A stretch of DNA of 64,000 nt from Achromobacter pestifer (GTDB lineage Bacteria; Pseudomonadota; Gammaproteobacteria; Burkholderiales; Burkholderiaceae_B): contig NZ_CADIJX010000002.1 in assembly GCF_902859625.1 (NCBI RefSeq), forward strand, positions 1,038,751-1,102,750, given 5' to 3'. The stretch's first letter is position 1. Each line of letters starts with the position of its first letter. Below the pieces are notes generated by a model, which saw only the letters and a program-made list of their open reading frames with translations, did not search any database and was not told where the DNA came from. Positions 1 through 7,237 of this stretch are shown one piece after another. The translations under genes were made by a program, and so were the position numbers.

Positions 1-140
1 GTGGCGAAAAACAATGATCCAATGCAATCACGATCCGCGTCATAGGTGGCTGTTTGTTCCGGATGTGCTTGATGATTTGTAGTCATGAAGCAGCGGTGGT
101 TATCAGGGAATGGACTTGCGGATTAGCGAACTATGGCTGG
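1..140. other. Window edge, no confident gene
   Basis: This stretch precedes the first interpretable element. One plus-strand frame is open from base 2 and stops at 80-82, so it could be the last 26 codons of a gene that starts upstream. It is too short to judge and has no recognisable motif. The other frames close within a few codons. Confidence 0.2.
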
Positions 141-383
141 AGATCGAATCGCGCCGCCAACTAATCGCAATACCGAACCAGAATCGCCGCATCTACCCCC
201 ACCGCGGTGAACAAGCTCCCGGCCGGGACATACCGACGTACCAAGGTTTCATCTGTTGTCAGCACCCCTGGCGCCTTACCCGCCGCACGCACCCGGCGGA
301 TGGCATCTTCGACGGCCGTCACCACGGTCGGATGCTGCGGCTCACCCGGATGCCTTCGGCAGGCGGCAAGATCCGCCGAGCAG
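141..383 (-). pseudogene. Truncated HpcH/HpaI aldolase remnant
   Basis: Read on the minus strand, this segment encodes the C-terminal third of an HpcH/HpaI-family aldolase and is a diverged copy of the end of the intact gene at 1550-2317. Shared stretches include PGEPQHP, RAAGKAPGVLTTDE, and GSLFTAVGVDAAILVRYCD. In the intact gene that last stretch continues QLAERF; here the Gln codon is TAG (161-163), giving CD-stop-LAARF. The homology also ends abruptly near 383, where unrelated sequence and a short repeat begin, so no N-terminal barrel remains. The copies differ at many positions, so this is an old paralogue that decayed, not a recent duplication. No function is expected. Confidence 0.85.
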
Positions 384-390
384 TAAATAA

Positions 391-407
391 GGTGTCAGAC
401 TGCAATT
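391..407 (+). repeat. Short intergenic repeat, copy 1 (GGTGTCAGACTGCA)
   Basis: The 14-mer GGTGTCAGACTGCA begins here and is followed by ATT. It recurs at 1520 in the same orientation, and its core (ATGGTGTCAGACT) occurs inverted at 1193-1205. All three copies are intergenic. This copy sits exactly where the aldolase remnant stops. It may belong to a small dispersed palindromic repeat family, but a three-copy sample cannot show that. Confidence 0.5.
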
Positions 408-472
408 TCTTCATACACGACACGTTTTGGAGATTGCGCGGCTGCAGCCTGATCCAGTTGAATGGCGAGGAG

Positions 473-1129
473 CTAGCGGCTCATTTGCCAAGCAAACGAT
501 ACGTAGGTCGTGCATCGCAATGGCAAAGAAATACTGGCGAATCGCGCTTCGATCCGCTCGCGCTGCCGTGCATCAATGCGTTCCCCCAGCACTGACGGAA
601 GCCGCCTGCAACGGGCGAGCGCATCGGGCACGCCGATCTGTAGCAGTTCAGCCGTCGCACGTGCAGCGGCAGGGATGTGGTCCGCTGGACACGCTGTCAG
701 TTGAAGACCGTACTCAGCGTAAAGATCTCGCGAAACTCCCGGCAATGGCTCCGGCTCGCTGCCACCGCCATAAAACTCCCCGCGATCAAAAAACGCGTCC
801 TGCTTAGCATAGTGCTCAAGCGCATCCGCATAATCTTCAAGCTGCGAAAGCGGTTGCTGCCGCTTCTGCACGCTCAGCACGTCAGCGAAGGTGGAGGCTT
901 CGAGATAAGCGGTCAGCCCATGGTCGACGACGAATGCGGGATGTTCCTCGCCTTCGCCATTGAGCACGAGTTCCATCTCGTCTTCGCTGGAAGACAAATA
1001 GATCTGCGCCTTAAGAAGCGGAACGCCATCGGTCGCGTAGACCCAGGAATAGCGGTCCCATACATCCCTGTCGTCGTGGCAGGCAGCGATGGCTTCGATG
1101 CTGTCGAGAAGGCTTAAAAGCTTGGGCAT
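473..1129 (-). CDS. Hypothetical two-domain protein with L7/L12-like C-terminal region
   Basis: The product is a 218-residue soluble protein with no signal peptide or membrane segment. Residues 1-118 form an acidic, aromatic-rich domain (DVWDRYSWVYATDGVP) of a kind seen in immunity or accessory proteins; I cannot assign a family. Residues about 130-205 have the spacing of the ribosomal L7/L12 C-terminal fold: a beta strand (GLQLTAC), two helices (AARATAELLQIGVPDALARC), then RQRERIEARFASISLPLRC. That fold also occurs in non-ribosomal proteins. The start at 1129 is an ATG with only a weak ribosome binding site. The gene lies between inverted copies of a short repeat and next to a pseudogene, so it may be a recent insertion. 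The function is unknown. Confidence 0.6.
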   Translation of the reverse strand: MPKLLSLLDSIEAIAACHDDRDVWDRYSWVYATDGVPLLKAQIYLSSSEDEMELVLNGEGEEHPAFVVDHGLTAYLEASTFADVLSVQKRQQPLSQLEDYADALEHYAKQDAFFDRGEFYGGGSEPEPLPGVSRDLYAEYGLQLTACPADHIPAAARATAELLQIGVPDALARCRRLPSVLGERIDARQRERIEARFASISLPLRCTTYVSFAWQMSR

Positions 1130-1192
1130 GGAGAACTTATCTGCTGAAAGGAACGATGATGCCAGATCACGGTTCCGCTAACTCAGCCCGGT

Positions 1193-1210
1193 AGTCTGAC
1201 ACCATTTTTT
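1193..1210 (-). repeat. Short intergenic repeat, copy 2 (inverted)
   Basis: The plus strand reads AGTCTGACACCATTTTTT, the reverse complement of the repeat core at 391 and 1520. It lies between the divergent genes at 473-1129 and 1275-1484. Together with copy 1 it brackets the 473-1129 gene as an inverted pair. Confidence 0.45.
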
Positions 1211-1274
1211 ACTGAGTCACGCGGCCGCAGGCGGCATCCTCGCCCGTACACTACCCCGATCATCAAGGAGCGAT

Positions 1275-1484
1275 ATGTCGATGCAAACGTTGGGCCGTTA
1301 CGGGGTGGTGTTGTTTCTTGCCGCGCTGAGTTCAGGGTGTTCTTCAATCGTTGGCGAGTGCGGATTGGTCCGCAGCAGTTGCATGTATGAGGGCAAGTAC
1401 GAGCAGGGCGAGGAAGACTACGCGGAAGAGGAAGCGAAGCGATTGAACAAGCAGTCGACAGATCAGTTGCGTCGAAGCAATTGA
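1275..1484 (+). CDS. Small predicted lipoprotein
   Basis: The product is 69 residues. It has a lipoprotein signal: a hydrophobic stretch (VVLFLAALSSGC) ending in a lipobox with the acylated Cys at position 22. The mature part of about 48 residues is acidic, carries two further cysteines, and ends in a charged, probably helical tail (EGKYEQGEEDYAEEEAKRLN). A ribosome binding site (AAGGAG) sits just before the ATG. It should be exported and anchored to a membrane by its lipid. It resembles the many small envelope lipoproteins of unknown role and I do not recognise a family. It is convergent with the aldolase gene downstream. Confidence 0.7.
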   Translation: MSMQTLGRYGVVLFLAALSSGCSSIVGECGLVRSSCMYEGKYEQGEEDYAEEEAKRLNKQSTDQLRRSN

Positions 1485-1519
1485 TCTTCGGGCGGGGCCG
1501 TTAAACACGATGTCAACAT

Positions 1520-1538
1520 GGTGTCAGACTGCATTTTC
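1520..1538 (+). repeat. Short intergenic repeat, copy 3
   Basis: The sequence GGTGTCAGACTGCATTTTC matches copy 1 over its first 14 bases. It lies in the 65-bp gap between the convergent lipoprotein and aldolase genes, 12 bases before the aldolase stop codon. Confidence 0.5.
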
Positions 1539-1549
1539 GGCACAAGCAG

Positions 1550-2317
1550 TCAGGCTCCCGCAAAGCGCTCAGCCAACTGATCGCAATACCGGACCAGAAT
1601 CGCCGCGTCCACGCCAACAGCCGTAAACAAGCTACCCGCGTCGATGTACCGACGCGCCAGCGCCTCATCCGTGGTCAGCACCCCCGGGGCTTTGCCTGCC
1701 GCGCGGATTCGACGAATGGCGCGTTCCACTTCAGCCACCACCTTCGGATGCTGCGGCTCGCCCGGATAGCCCAAACTGGCTGCAAGGTCCGCCGGCCCGA
1801 TAAACACCCCATCGACGCCATCCACCGCAATAATGGCGTCCAGATTCTCCAGCGCTTCCCCCGTCTCGGCCTGCACCAGCAAGCAAAGCTCCTCCTCACT
1901 GCGCCGCATGTAATCTGCCACGCGCCCATACCGTGTCGCACGCATCGTTCCGCTGACGCCGCGAACCCCGCGCGGCGCATACCGCATGCCCGCCACCGCG
2001 CTCTGCGCCTCATCCGCGTCCTGCACATAGGGCAGCAGCAAGGTCTGCGCGCCGATATCCAGATACTGTTTGATCTGCACCTTGTCATTCCACGACGGCC
2101 GCACGACAGGGTGGCTGTTGTATGCGCTGGCCGCTTGCAGTTGCGCCATCACCGTCGGCAAAACTACCGGCGTGTGCTCGGTATCCAGCAGCAGCCAATC
2201 AAAGCCGCTGGCCGCCACCAGTTCGGTGCTGTTCGGATGCCCCAGCGTGACCCACAGTCCGGTCTGATGACGCTGCGCCCGCAGCGCGCGTTTGAACGTA
2301 TTGATGGGGAGTTCCAT
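1550..2317 (-). CDS. hpaI: HpcH/HpaI-family aldolase (4-hydroxy-2-oxoheptanedioate aldolase type)
   Basis: This is a class II metal-dependent aldolase of 255 residues, close to the length of E. coli HpaI. HpaI cleaves 4-hydroxy-2-oxoheptanedioate to pyruvate and succinic semialdehyde, the last step of the homoprotocatechuate meta pathway. The barrel motifs are present in order: LLLDTEHTP with H48, VVRPSWND with R73 (pyruvate binding), LVQAETGEAL with E151, and GVFIGPADLAASLGY with D177; E151 and D177 match the metal ligands. The gene is the last of the minus-strand operon, 11 bases after the hydratase gene, which fits consecutive steps. A decayed paralogue lies at 141-383. The true substrate may be a related hydroxy-oxo acid, as the family is promiscuous. 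Confidence 0.88.
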   Translation of the reverse strand: MELPINTFKRALRAQRHQTGLWVTLGHPNSTELVAASGFDWLLLDTEHTPVVLPTVMAQLQAASAYNSHPVVRPSWNDKVQIKQYLDIGAQTLLLPYVQDADEAQSAVAGMRYAPRGVRGVSGTMRATRYGRVADYMRRSEEELCLLVQAETGEALENLDAIIAVDGVDGVFIGPADLAASLGYPGEPQHPKVVAEVERAIRRIRAAGKAPGVLTTDEALARRYIDAGSLFTAVGVDAAILVRYCDQLAERFAGA

Positions 2318-2328
2318 GCGCGCCGTCC

Positions 2329-3111
2329 TTAAGAGAAATACACCGAGATGCTGCCCAGCTTGCCGTAGTCGGCATGCAGCGTATCGCCGCGCTTGACCGC
2401 GACGGTGCGCGTGAAGGAACCCGCCAGCACGATGTGCCCGGCCTCAAGCCCCGTGTCATGCAGCGCCAGCTTATTGGCCAGCCACGCGATGCCCAGCGCC
2501 GGATGCCCCAGCACGGCGGCGGACACGCCAGACTCTTCGATCACACCGTTTTTCAGCAGCAGCGCACCGACCCAGCGCAGATCGATATCCAGCGGACGCA
2601 CCGGCCGGCCGCCCAGCACGATGCCAGCGCAGGCGGCATTGTCGGCGATGTTGTCCACGATGCGGCGCGGATACTTGCTGCGCCCGTCAATGAGCTCCAG
2701 CGCGGGCACGACGTAGTCCGTCGCGTCCAGCACATCGAACAGGCTGACATCCGGCCCGCGCAAGGGCTTGCCCAGCACAAAGGCCAGCTCGACTTCCACG
2801 CGCGGCACGATCAGCTTGTCGGTGGGAATGGTCTGCCCATCCTGAAAGAACATCGTGTCCAGCAAATGCCCATAGTCCGGCTCGTCGATGCCGACCGTGC
2901 TCTGCATCGCCTTGGACGTCAGCCCGATCTTGTGGCCGCGCAGGCGGGCACCGTCGGCGATCTTCTGGTCGATGTTCAGTTGTTGGATCGCGTAAGCGTC
3001 CGCGATCTCGATGTCCGGAAACGCATGGTCCAGCTGCGTGGTGGGCACGCCGCTGCGCTCGGCTTCCAGCAGCAGGCTGGCCGCGCGGGCGCGGTCGTTT
3101 GCATTAAGCAT
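2329..3111 (-). CDS. hpaH: HpaH-like 2-oxohept-4-ene-1,7-dioate hydratase
   Basis: The product has 260 residues and belongs to the hydratase/decarboxylase branch of the FAH superfamily (HpaH, MhpD, DmpE). HpaH adds water to 2-oxohept-4-ene-1,7-dioate to give the substrate of HpaI. Characteristic stretches are RGHKIGLTSKAMQ, EPDYGHLLDTMFF, IVPRVEVELAFVLGKPL with the metal-binding glutamates, DATDYVVPALELIDGR, and IVLAGSFTRTVAVKRGDT. Their density makes HpaH the closest match among the relatives. The start at 3111 (MLNANDRA) was chosen because upstream codons lie inside the preceding gene and are not conserved in character. Its first 8 bases overlap the end of the FAH-family gene, implying translational coupling. 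Confidence 0.85.
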   Translation of the reverse strand: MLNANDRARAASLLLEAERSGVPTTQLDHAFPDIEIADAYAIQQLNIDQKIADGARLRGHKIGLTSKAMQSTVGIDEPDYGHLLDTMFFQDGQTIPTDKLIVPRVEVELAFVLGKPLRGPDVSLFDVLDATDYVVPALELIDGRSKYPRRIVDNIADNAACAGIVLGGRPVRPLDIDLRWVGALLLKNGVIEESGVSAAVLGHPALGIAWLANKLALHDTGLEAGHIVLAGSFTRTVAVKRGDTLHADYGKLGSISVYFS

Positions 3112-3988
3112 GGATGGCTCCTTGTTCAGATGCGATGGTCTCGTCCGCCACCGGGTTGGACAGCACGCCGATACCGCTGACTTCCACCTCCACCACATCG
3201 CCCGGCTTCAAAAAGCGCGGCGGCGTGAAGCGCACGCCCGCGCCAATCGGCGTGCCGGTGGAAATCACATCGCCGGGTTGCAGCGTGGTCCAGATGGAGA
3301 TGTAGCGGATCAATTCCGCGAAGGGGAACATCAGGTTGTCGGTGGCGTCGTGCTGGCGCAGTTCGCCATTCACGCGCGTGGTCACGGTCAAGGGCGCGGC
3401 GGGGTCGAACTCATCGGCCGTCACCATCCACGGCCCCATCGAGCCGCTGGCGTCAAAGTTCTTGCCTTGCGTGACGTTGAACTTGCCGTGCTTGATCCAA
3501 TCCCGCACCGTGCCTTCGTTCAGGCAGGTCAGGCCCGCGATATGGCTCCATGCGTCATCCGCCAAAATGCGGCGGCCGGCCTTGCCAATGATGATGGCGA
3601 TCTCGCCTTCGTAGTCCAGCTGTTCGGACTCGGGCGGGCGCAGCAGCGGCTCGCCATGCCCCACGAACGAACCAGGAAAGCGCGGGAACACGCTGGGATA
3701 CGCGGGCGGCGCGCTGCCGTCCTGGTATTCCTCGTTGCGCTTGCCATAGTTCACGCCCACGCAAATGATCTTCTCGGGCGACGGAATTGGCGGCAGCAGG
3801 CGCACATCGGCCAGCCGATGCGACACCGGCAACATGGCCGCCAGCTTCGCCAAGGCGGGCAGCGCGTCGGCCTCCAAGGCGGCGCGCAGATCGTCATAAC
3901 CGTGGCCGTCCAGCGCCACAATGTCTTCGTCGCCGCGCAACGCGCCAAAATGCGTGCGACCTTGATGCGTATAGCTAAGCAGTTTCAT
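3104..3988 (-). CDS. Fumarylacetoacetate hydrolase family protein
   Basis: This is a 294-residue FAH-superfamily enzyme. An N-terminal domain (MKLLSYTHQGRTHFGAL) precedes the catalytic domain from about residue 70. Diagnostic motifs are CVGVNYGKRNEEYQ, LDYEGEIAIIIGK with the metal-binding pair E127/E129, TQGKNFDASGSMGPWMV, and a C-terminal STGTPIGAG. Family members split C-C bonds of acyl pyruvates, isomerise 2-hydroxyhepta-2,4-dienedioate (HpaG), or hydrolyse ureidoglycolate and related acids; the sequence alone does not separate these. Next to HpaH- and HpaI-like genes, an isomerase or decarboxylase step before hydration is most likely. The start at 3988 gives the family N-terminus and overlaps the amidohydrolase stop by 4 bp. 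Confidence 0.85.
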   Translation of the reverse strand: MKLLSYTHQGRTHFGALRGDEDIVALDGHGYDDLRAALEADALPALAKLAAMLPVSHRLADVRLLPPIPSPEKIICVGVNYGKRNEEYQDGSAPPAYPSVFPRFPGSFVGHGEPLLRPPESEQLDYEGEIAIIIGKAGRRILADDAWSHIAGLTCLNEGTVRDWIKHGKFNVTQGKNFDASGSMGPWMVTADEFDPAAPLTVTTRVNGELRQHDATDNLMFPFAELIRYISIWTTLQPGDVISTGTPIGAGVRFTPPRFLKPGDVVEVEVSGIGVLSNPVADETIASEQGAIHA

Positions 3989-4857
3989 TCGTCGAATCCA
4001 AACAGGTGAGCGGGGTTGTCCACCAGAATCTTCTTCAGCGTGGCCGCGCCGCCCGCGTAGCGCGCCAGCTGATCCACCAACTGCCCCTCGTCGGGCGTGG
4101 GCTTGACCGACACCGGGTGCGGCCAATCACTGCCCCAGACCACGCGGTCCGGGTTCGCGGCGATCAAAGCCTGCGCCAACGGCGTCACATCGTCCCAGGG
4201 CGGGCCGGTGCGCGAGATCTTCTCGGTCAGCGACAACATCACCCAGAAATTGCCGCGCGTCAGCAAAGACTCCAGCAAGCGCCGGGTCGGATCTGCCTTG
4301 CCTGCCGTGGGATCGGCGCGGCCCATGTGATCCAGCAGCACCGGAATCTCCAGCCGCTCGAACTGCGCCGCCTGCGCCATCATGCCGTCGGGCTCCGGCT
4401 GAAACTTTGCGTACCAGCCCAGCTCGCGGATGCGCGCAATCGCACGCTCAAAGACAACCGGCTCCATGCTGATGCCCAAGCCTTGCCGCGTGAACCGCGC
4501 TCCGCGCACGCCGGCATCATGCAGCTTCTGGATATAGGCATCGTCGCGCTCGGCCAACACCACCGCATTGGCACAACCGCGATACGACGGCCCGGCTGCG
4601 GCCAGGCCGTCCAGCACCACCTGGTGATCCGCGCCATACGTCGTGGCTTGCACGATCACGCCGCGCTCGATGCCCAGCAAACGGTGCAGACCCAACGCGG
4701 TCTCGATGGTGGCGCTGGGCATCTCGTAAGCCGCGCCGGGGCGCACCGGATAGCGGTCGGCAGAGCCAAACACATGGAACTGGCTGTCGCAGGCGCGCGG
4801 CGGCAGGCGTGTGGCAGGGGCCGACGGGTGGGAATGAAAGGGTTGGTATTGCGGCAT
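3985..4857 (-). CDS. Amidohydrolase family 2 metal-dependent hydrolase
   Basis: The 290-residue protein is a TIM-barrel amidohydrolase of the family that includes 2-pyrone-4,6-dicarboxylate hydrolase (LigI) and D-galactarolactone isomerase. It has DSQFHVFG near residue 24 in place of the usual HxH, LDHMGRAD in the middle, and RVVWGSDWPHP near residue 240 with the catalytic Asp. These enzymes open lactones or decarboxylate/hydrolyse carboxylated ring products. In this operon it probably opens a lactone or pyrone intermediate upstream of the FAH-type enzyme. The 14-bp gap to the RidA-like gene and the 4-bp overlap with the next gene indicate one transcript. The substrate is unknown. Confidence 0.8.
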   Translation of the reverse strand: MPQYQPFHSHPSAPATRLPPRACDSQFHVFGSADRYPVRPGAAYEMPSATIETALGLHRLLGIERGVIVQATTYGADHQVVLDGLAAAGPSYRGCANAVVLAERDDAYIQKLHDAGVRGARFTRQGLGISMEPVVFERAIARIRELGWYAKFQPEPDGMMAQAAQFERLEIPVLLDHMGRADPTAGKADPTRRLLESLLTRGNFWVMLSLTEKISRTGPPWDDVTPLAQALIAANPDRVVWGSDWPHPVSVKPTPDEGQLVDQLARYAGGAATLKKILVDNPAHLFGFDE

Positions 4858-4871
4858 TGTCTGGGGCTCCG

Positions 4872-5264
4872 TTATGCGTTCACTGTGCCGATCACGGCCA
4901 CAAAATCACATTCGATCAGCTTGTCGCCATCCAGATCCGCCTGCATCGTGTGCCGCGCCGGACGGTTCTCCGCATCGGGGAACGCTTGCAACCACACCGC
5001 GTTCAGCGCCTTGCGCTGACTGCGATCACGCATCCACACCGTCATCTTCGCGATGTGATCCAGCCTGCCGCCGCCCGCCTCAACAATGCGGCGCACGTGG
5101 TCGAACATCAGCTCGCACTGGCGCTCCAAGGTCGCGCCATACGCGCCCGTGGCTGGGTCGGTGCCCTGGATGCTGCCCGAAAACAGCATGGGACCCAGCC
5201 GGCACGCGGCCGGAATGGGGTTCTTGTGGCTGAAGCCTTCGGCATAGATGCTGCGTCTGCTCAT
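4872..5264 (-). CDS. RidA/YjgF family protein (enamine/imine deaminase-like)
   Basis: The product has 130 residues, the usual size for the RidA (YjgF/YER057c/UK114) fold. Conserved elements are LGPMLFSGSIQG, LDHIAKMTVWMRDRSQRKALNAVW with the typical strand-helix pattern, and NRPARHTMQADLDGDKLIECDFVAVIG, whose arginine corresponds to the substrate-binding Arg. RidA hydrolyses reactive enamines, and relatives act as 2-aminomuconate deaminases in aminoaromatic degradation. Placed between a Bug receptor and an amidohydrolase in a catabolic operon, a pathway-specific deaminase role is more plausible than general housekeeping. If so, the pathway substrate would contain nitrogen. This is inference. 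Confidence 0.82.
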   Translation of the reverse strand: MSRRSIYAEGFSHKNPIPAACRLGPMLFSGSIQGTDPATGAYGATLERQCELMFDHVRRIVEAGGGRLDHIAKMTVWMRDRSQRKALNAVWLQAFPDAENRPARHTMQADLDGDKLIECDFVAVIGTVNA

Positions 5265-5387
5265 GGCGGATTCCGTAAAGAGAAAAGGGGGAAGGGCGGC
5301 GTCGCGGCGATTGGCCAGGCTGGGCCGCGATGTATTCGGTGGTCAGGGCATAGCGGCCTGGCGGGTTGGGTCAGACTGTTGCCAGCC

Positions 5388-6356
5388 TTAGTTCGCCGTG
5401 ATGCCCGCCCGCTTGATGATCGGCGTCCAGCGCGCGTCTTCCGACGCCAGATACCGCGTGAACTCCTCGGGCGAACTGCCGCGCGCCTCGGCGCCCAGCT
5501 CGTCAAAACGCTGAATAATCGTCGGCTGCGCCAGAATCTTGCCCAGCGCCTCGCTCAAGCGCTTCTGCACATCCGGTGGCGTGCCCTTGGGCGCCAGCAG
5601 TCCGGTAAACGTCGCCGCCTCCATGCCCTGCACGCCAGCCTCGGCAAACGTCGGCACATCCGGCATCGACGGCACACGCTTGGCCGTCGTCACCGCCAGC
5701 GCACGCAAGCGACCGTCCTTCACATACGGCAGCGCCACCGAAATCTGATCAAAATTGAAATCCACCTGACCGCCCAACAAGTCAGTCGTGGCCGGCGCGT
5801 TGCCCTTGTATTGCGCCGTCGTCCAACGCGCGCCCGTCAATGACTGCAACAGCTCGCTCACCAGATGGTTCGTCGTCCCCGCACCCGGCGACGCCATATT
5901 CAGCTTGCCCGGCTCCTTCTTCGCCAAGTCCAGCAATTCCGCCAATGTCTTCGCCGGCAAGCCCGGCTTCACCTGCAACACTAGCGGCGTGTAAGACACC
6001 GAACTGATCGGCGCAAAGTCCCGATCCCACTTGTACGCTTCGCGCTTGAAAATCAGCGGCGAGAACAGCAGCGGACCATTGGCCGCCATGAACAAGGTGT
6101 AGCCATCCGGCTCCGACCTCGCCACCTGCTCGCCCGCAATCATCCCGCCTGCGCCCGGCTTGTTCTCCACAATGAACGGCTGCCCAAACGCCGCCTGCAA
6201 ACCCGGCGCAATCAACCGCGCCGCCACATCCACATTGCCCCCCGGCGGGTAGGGCACAACGATCTTCACAGGCTTCTCGGGCCAGGCGGCGTGGGCAAAA
6301 GTAGTCAGAACGGTCAGCGCCACCGAGGCGCAGGCGCGAAGCGCATTGCGATGCAT
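5388..6356 (-). CDS. Bug-family tripartite tricarboxylate transporter substrate receptor (TctC-like)
   Basis: This is a 322-residue periplasmic binding protein. A cleavable signal peptide (residues 1-23, ending AHA) is followed by the standard opening WPEKPVKIVVPYPPGGNVDVAAR. Other family marks are NKPGAGGMIAGEQVARSEPDGYTL, a GAGTTNHL ligand-loop segment, and VPTFAEAGVQGMEAATFTGLLAPKGTP. Such receptors bind aromatic acids, dicarboxylates or amides and deliver them to TctAB-type membrane proteins. No TctA or TctB gene is in the window; orphan receptors are common in Bordetella and Achromobacter. It is the first gene of the catabolic operon, separated from RidA by 123 bp, so it probably captures the pathway substrate. 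Confidence 0.9.
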   Translation of the reverse strand: MHRNALRACASVALTVLTTFAHAAWPEKPVKIVVPYPPGGNVDVAARLIAPGLQAAFGQPFIVENKPGAGGMIAGEQVARSEPDGYTLFMAANGPLLFSPLIFKREAYKWDRDFAPISSVSYTPLVLQVKPGLPAKTLAELLDLAKKEPGKLNMASPGAGTTNHLVSELLQSLTGARWTTAQYKGNAPATTDLLGGQVDFNFDQISVALPYVKDGRLRALAVTTAKRVPSMPDVPTFAEAGVQGMEAATFTGLLAPKGTPPDVQKRLSEALGKILAQPTIIQRFDELGAEARGSSPEEFTRYLASEDARWTPIIKRAGITAN

Positions 6357-6604
6357 GGTTTGTCTCCTGGTCGTGTCATCACGTTTTGTTTGTTGTGTTT
6401 GACGACACTCTAGGAATTTGCGCGCGGCGGGACAACGCGAATCTTTTAAAAAGATCCGGATATTGGACTCTTTTGCAAGGTCGGGTCGAGGGTGGTGTTG
6501 GGCCAGGGGCGATTTCTACGCAGAATTACCCTAGGCGCATATTGCGCGCGCGGATTTATTTATTGTTGAATGTTCAATATCCGGACTACGGAGACACCCC
6601 CACC
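6357..6604. promoter_or_regulatory. Divergent promoter/operator region with palindromes
   Basis: This 248-bp gap separates the minus-strand catabolic operon from the plus-strand flavin reductase and IclR genes. It contains a perfect 15-bp palindrome, ATCTTTTAAAAAGAT (6441-6455), directly followed by CCGGATATTG (6456-6465). The exact reverse complement, CAATATCCGG, lies at 6575-6584, 119 bp away, just after a TTGAA-TG-TTCAA dyad (6566-6577). Symmetry at these positions fits operators for the adjacent IclR regulator controlling both directions, perhaps with looping. The binding protein is inferred from proximity. Confidence 0.6.
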
Positions 6605-7237
6605 ATGCACTTTCCCGCAAGCGACCTGAACCCCGAACAAACCTACCGCCTGATGAGCGGCATCGTCGTACCCCGGCCCATTGCCTGGATCAGCAGCGTC
6701 AACGTCCTGGGCGGCGTCAACCTGGCGCCCTTCAGCTGCTACACCTTCGTCTCAAACAAACCCCCCATGATCGGCGTCAACATCGGCCGCAAGGCGGGAA
6801 AACGCAAGGACACGGCGGAAAACATCATGGCCAACGGCCATTTCGTCGTGAACATCGGCGACGAAACGCTGCTGGACCCGCTACACGACAGCGCACAGGA
6901 ACACCCCCCGGAAATCAGCGAGGTGGACGTGCTGGGCCTAAGCGTGCTACCCGGCGAAGTCATCGCCACGCCCCGCCTGGCCGCCGCACCCATCAGCCTG
7001 GAATGCCGCTTTCATGGCGTCACGCCGTTCGGGGAAACCGGCGCGGAGTTCTTCGTGGGCGAAGTCGTGATGTTCCATATTCGCGATGGACTGCTGCAAG
7101 ACGGCAAGATCGACACCACCTTACTGCGTCCCATCTGCCGCATCGGCGGCCCGAACTACGCATCGCTAGGCCCCATCGTTACCAAACGCGGTATTCAACA
7201 AACCCCCAAGTCCGTCATCAAACCGGAGGCCGCGTGA
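6605..7237 (+). CDS. Flavin reductase family protein (FMN-binding split barrel)
   Basis: The 210-residue product is a flavin reductase-like protein of the DIM6/NTAB split-barrel family. It starts MHFPASDLNPEQTYRLMSG and continues with VPRPIAWISSVNVLGGVNLAPFSCYTFVS, the FMN-binding core, then GHFVVNIGDE and CRFHGVTPFGE. These proteins reduce flavin with NAD(P)H for a partner monooxygenase, or act as FMN-dependent oxidoreductases. No flavin monooxygenase component lies beside it. The ATG at 6605 was chosen because the conserved domain begins within 20 residues; longer upstream reading lacks family character and crosses the operator region. It overlaps the IclR gene by 4 bp (GTGA) and is divergent from the catabolic operon it probably serves. 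Confidence 0.85.
   Translation: MHFPASDLNPEQTYRLMSGIVVPRPIAWISSVNVLGGVNLAPFSCYTFVSNKPPMIGVNIGRKAGKRKDTAENIMANGHFVVNIGDETLLDPLHDSAQEHPPEISEVDVLGLSVLPGEVIATPRLAAAPISLECRFHGVTPFGETGAEFFVGEVVMFHIRDGLLQDGKIDTTLLRPICRIGGPNYASLGPIVTKRGIQQTPKSVIKPEAA

Noticed and set aside
110..807. Plus-strand frames of 126-161 codons over the aldolase remnant and the 473-1129 gene
   Set aside because: They are antisense to better-supported features and have no protein-like pattern or ribosome binding site.
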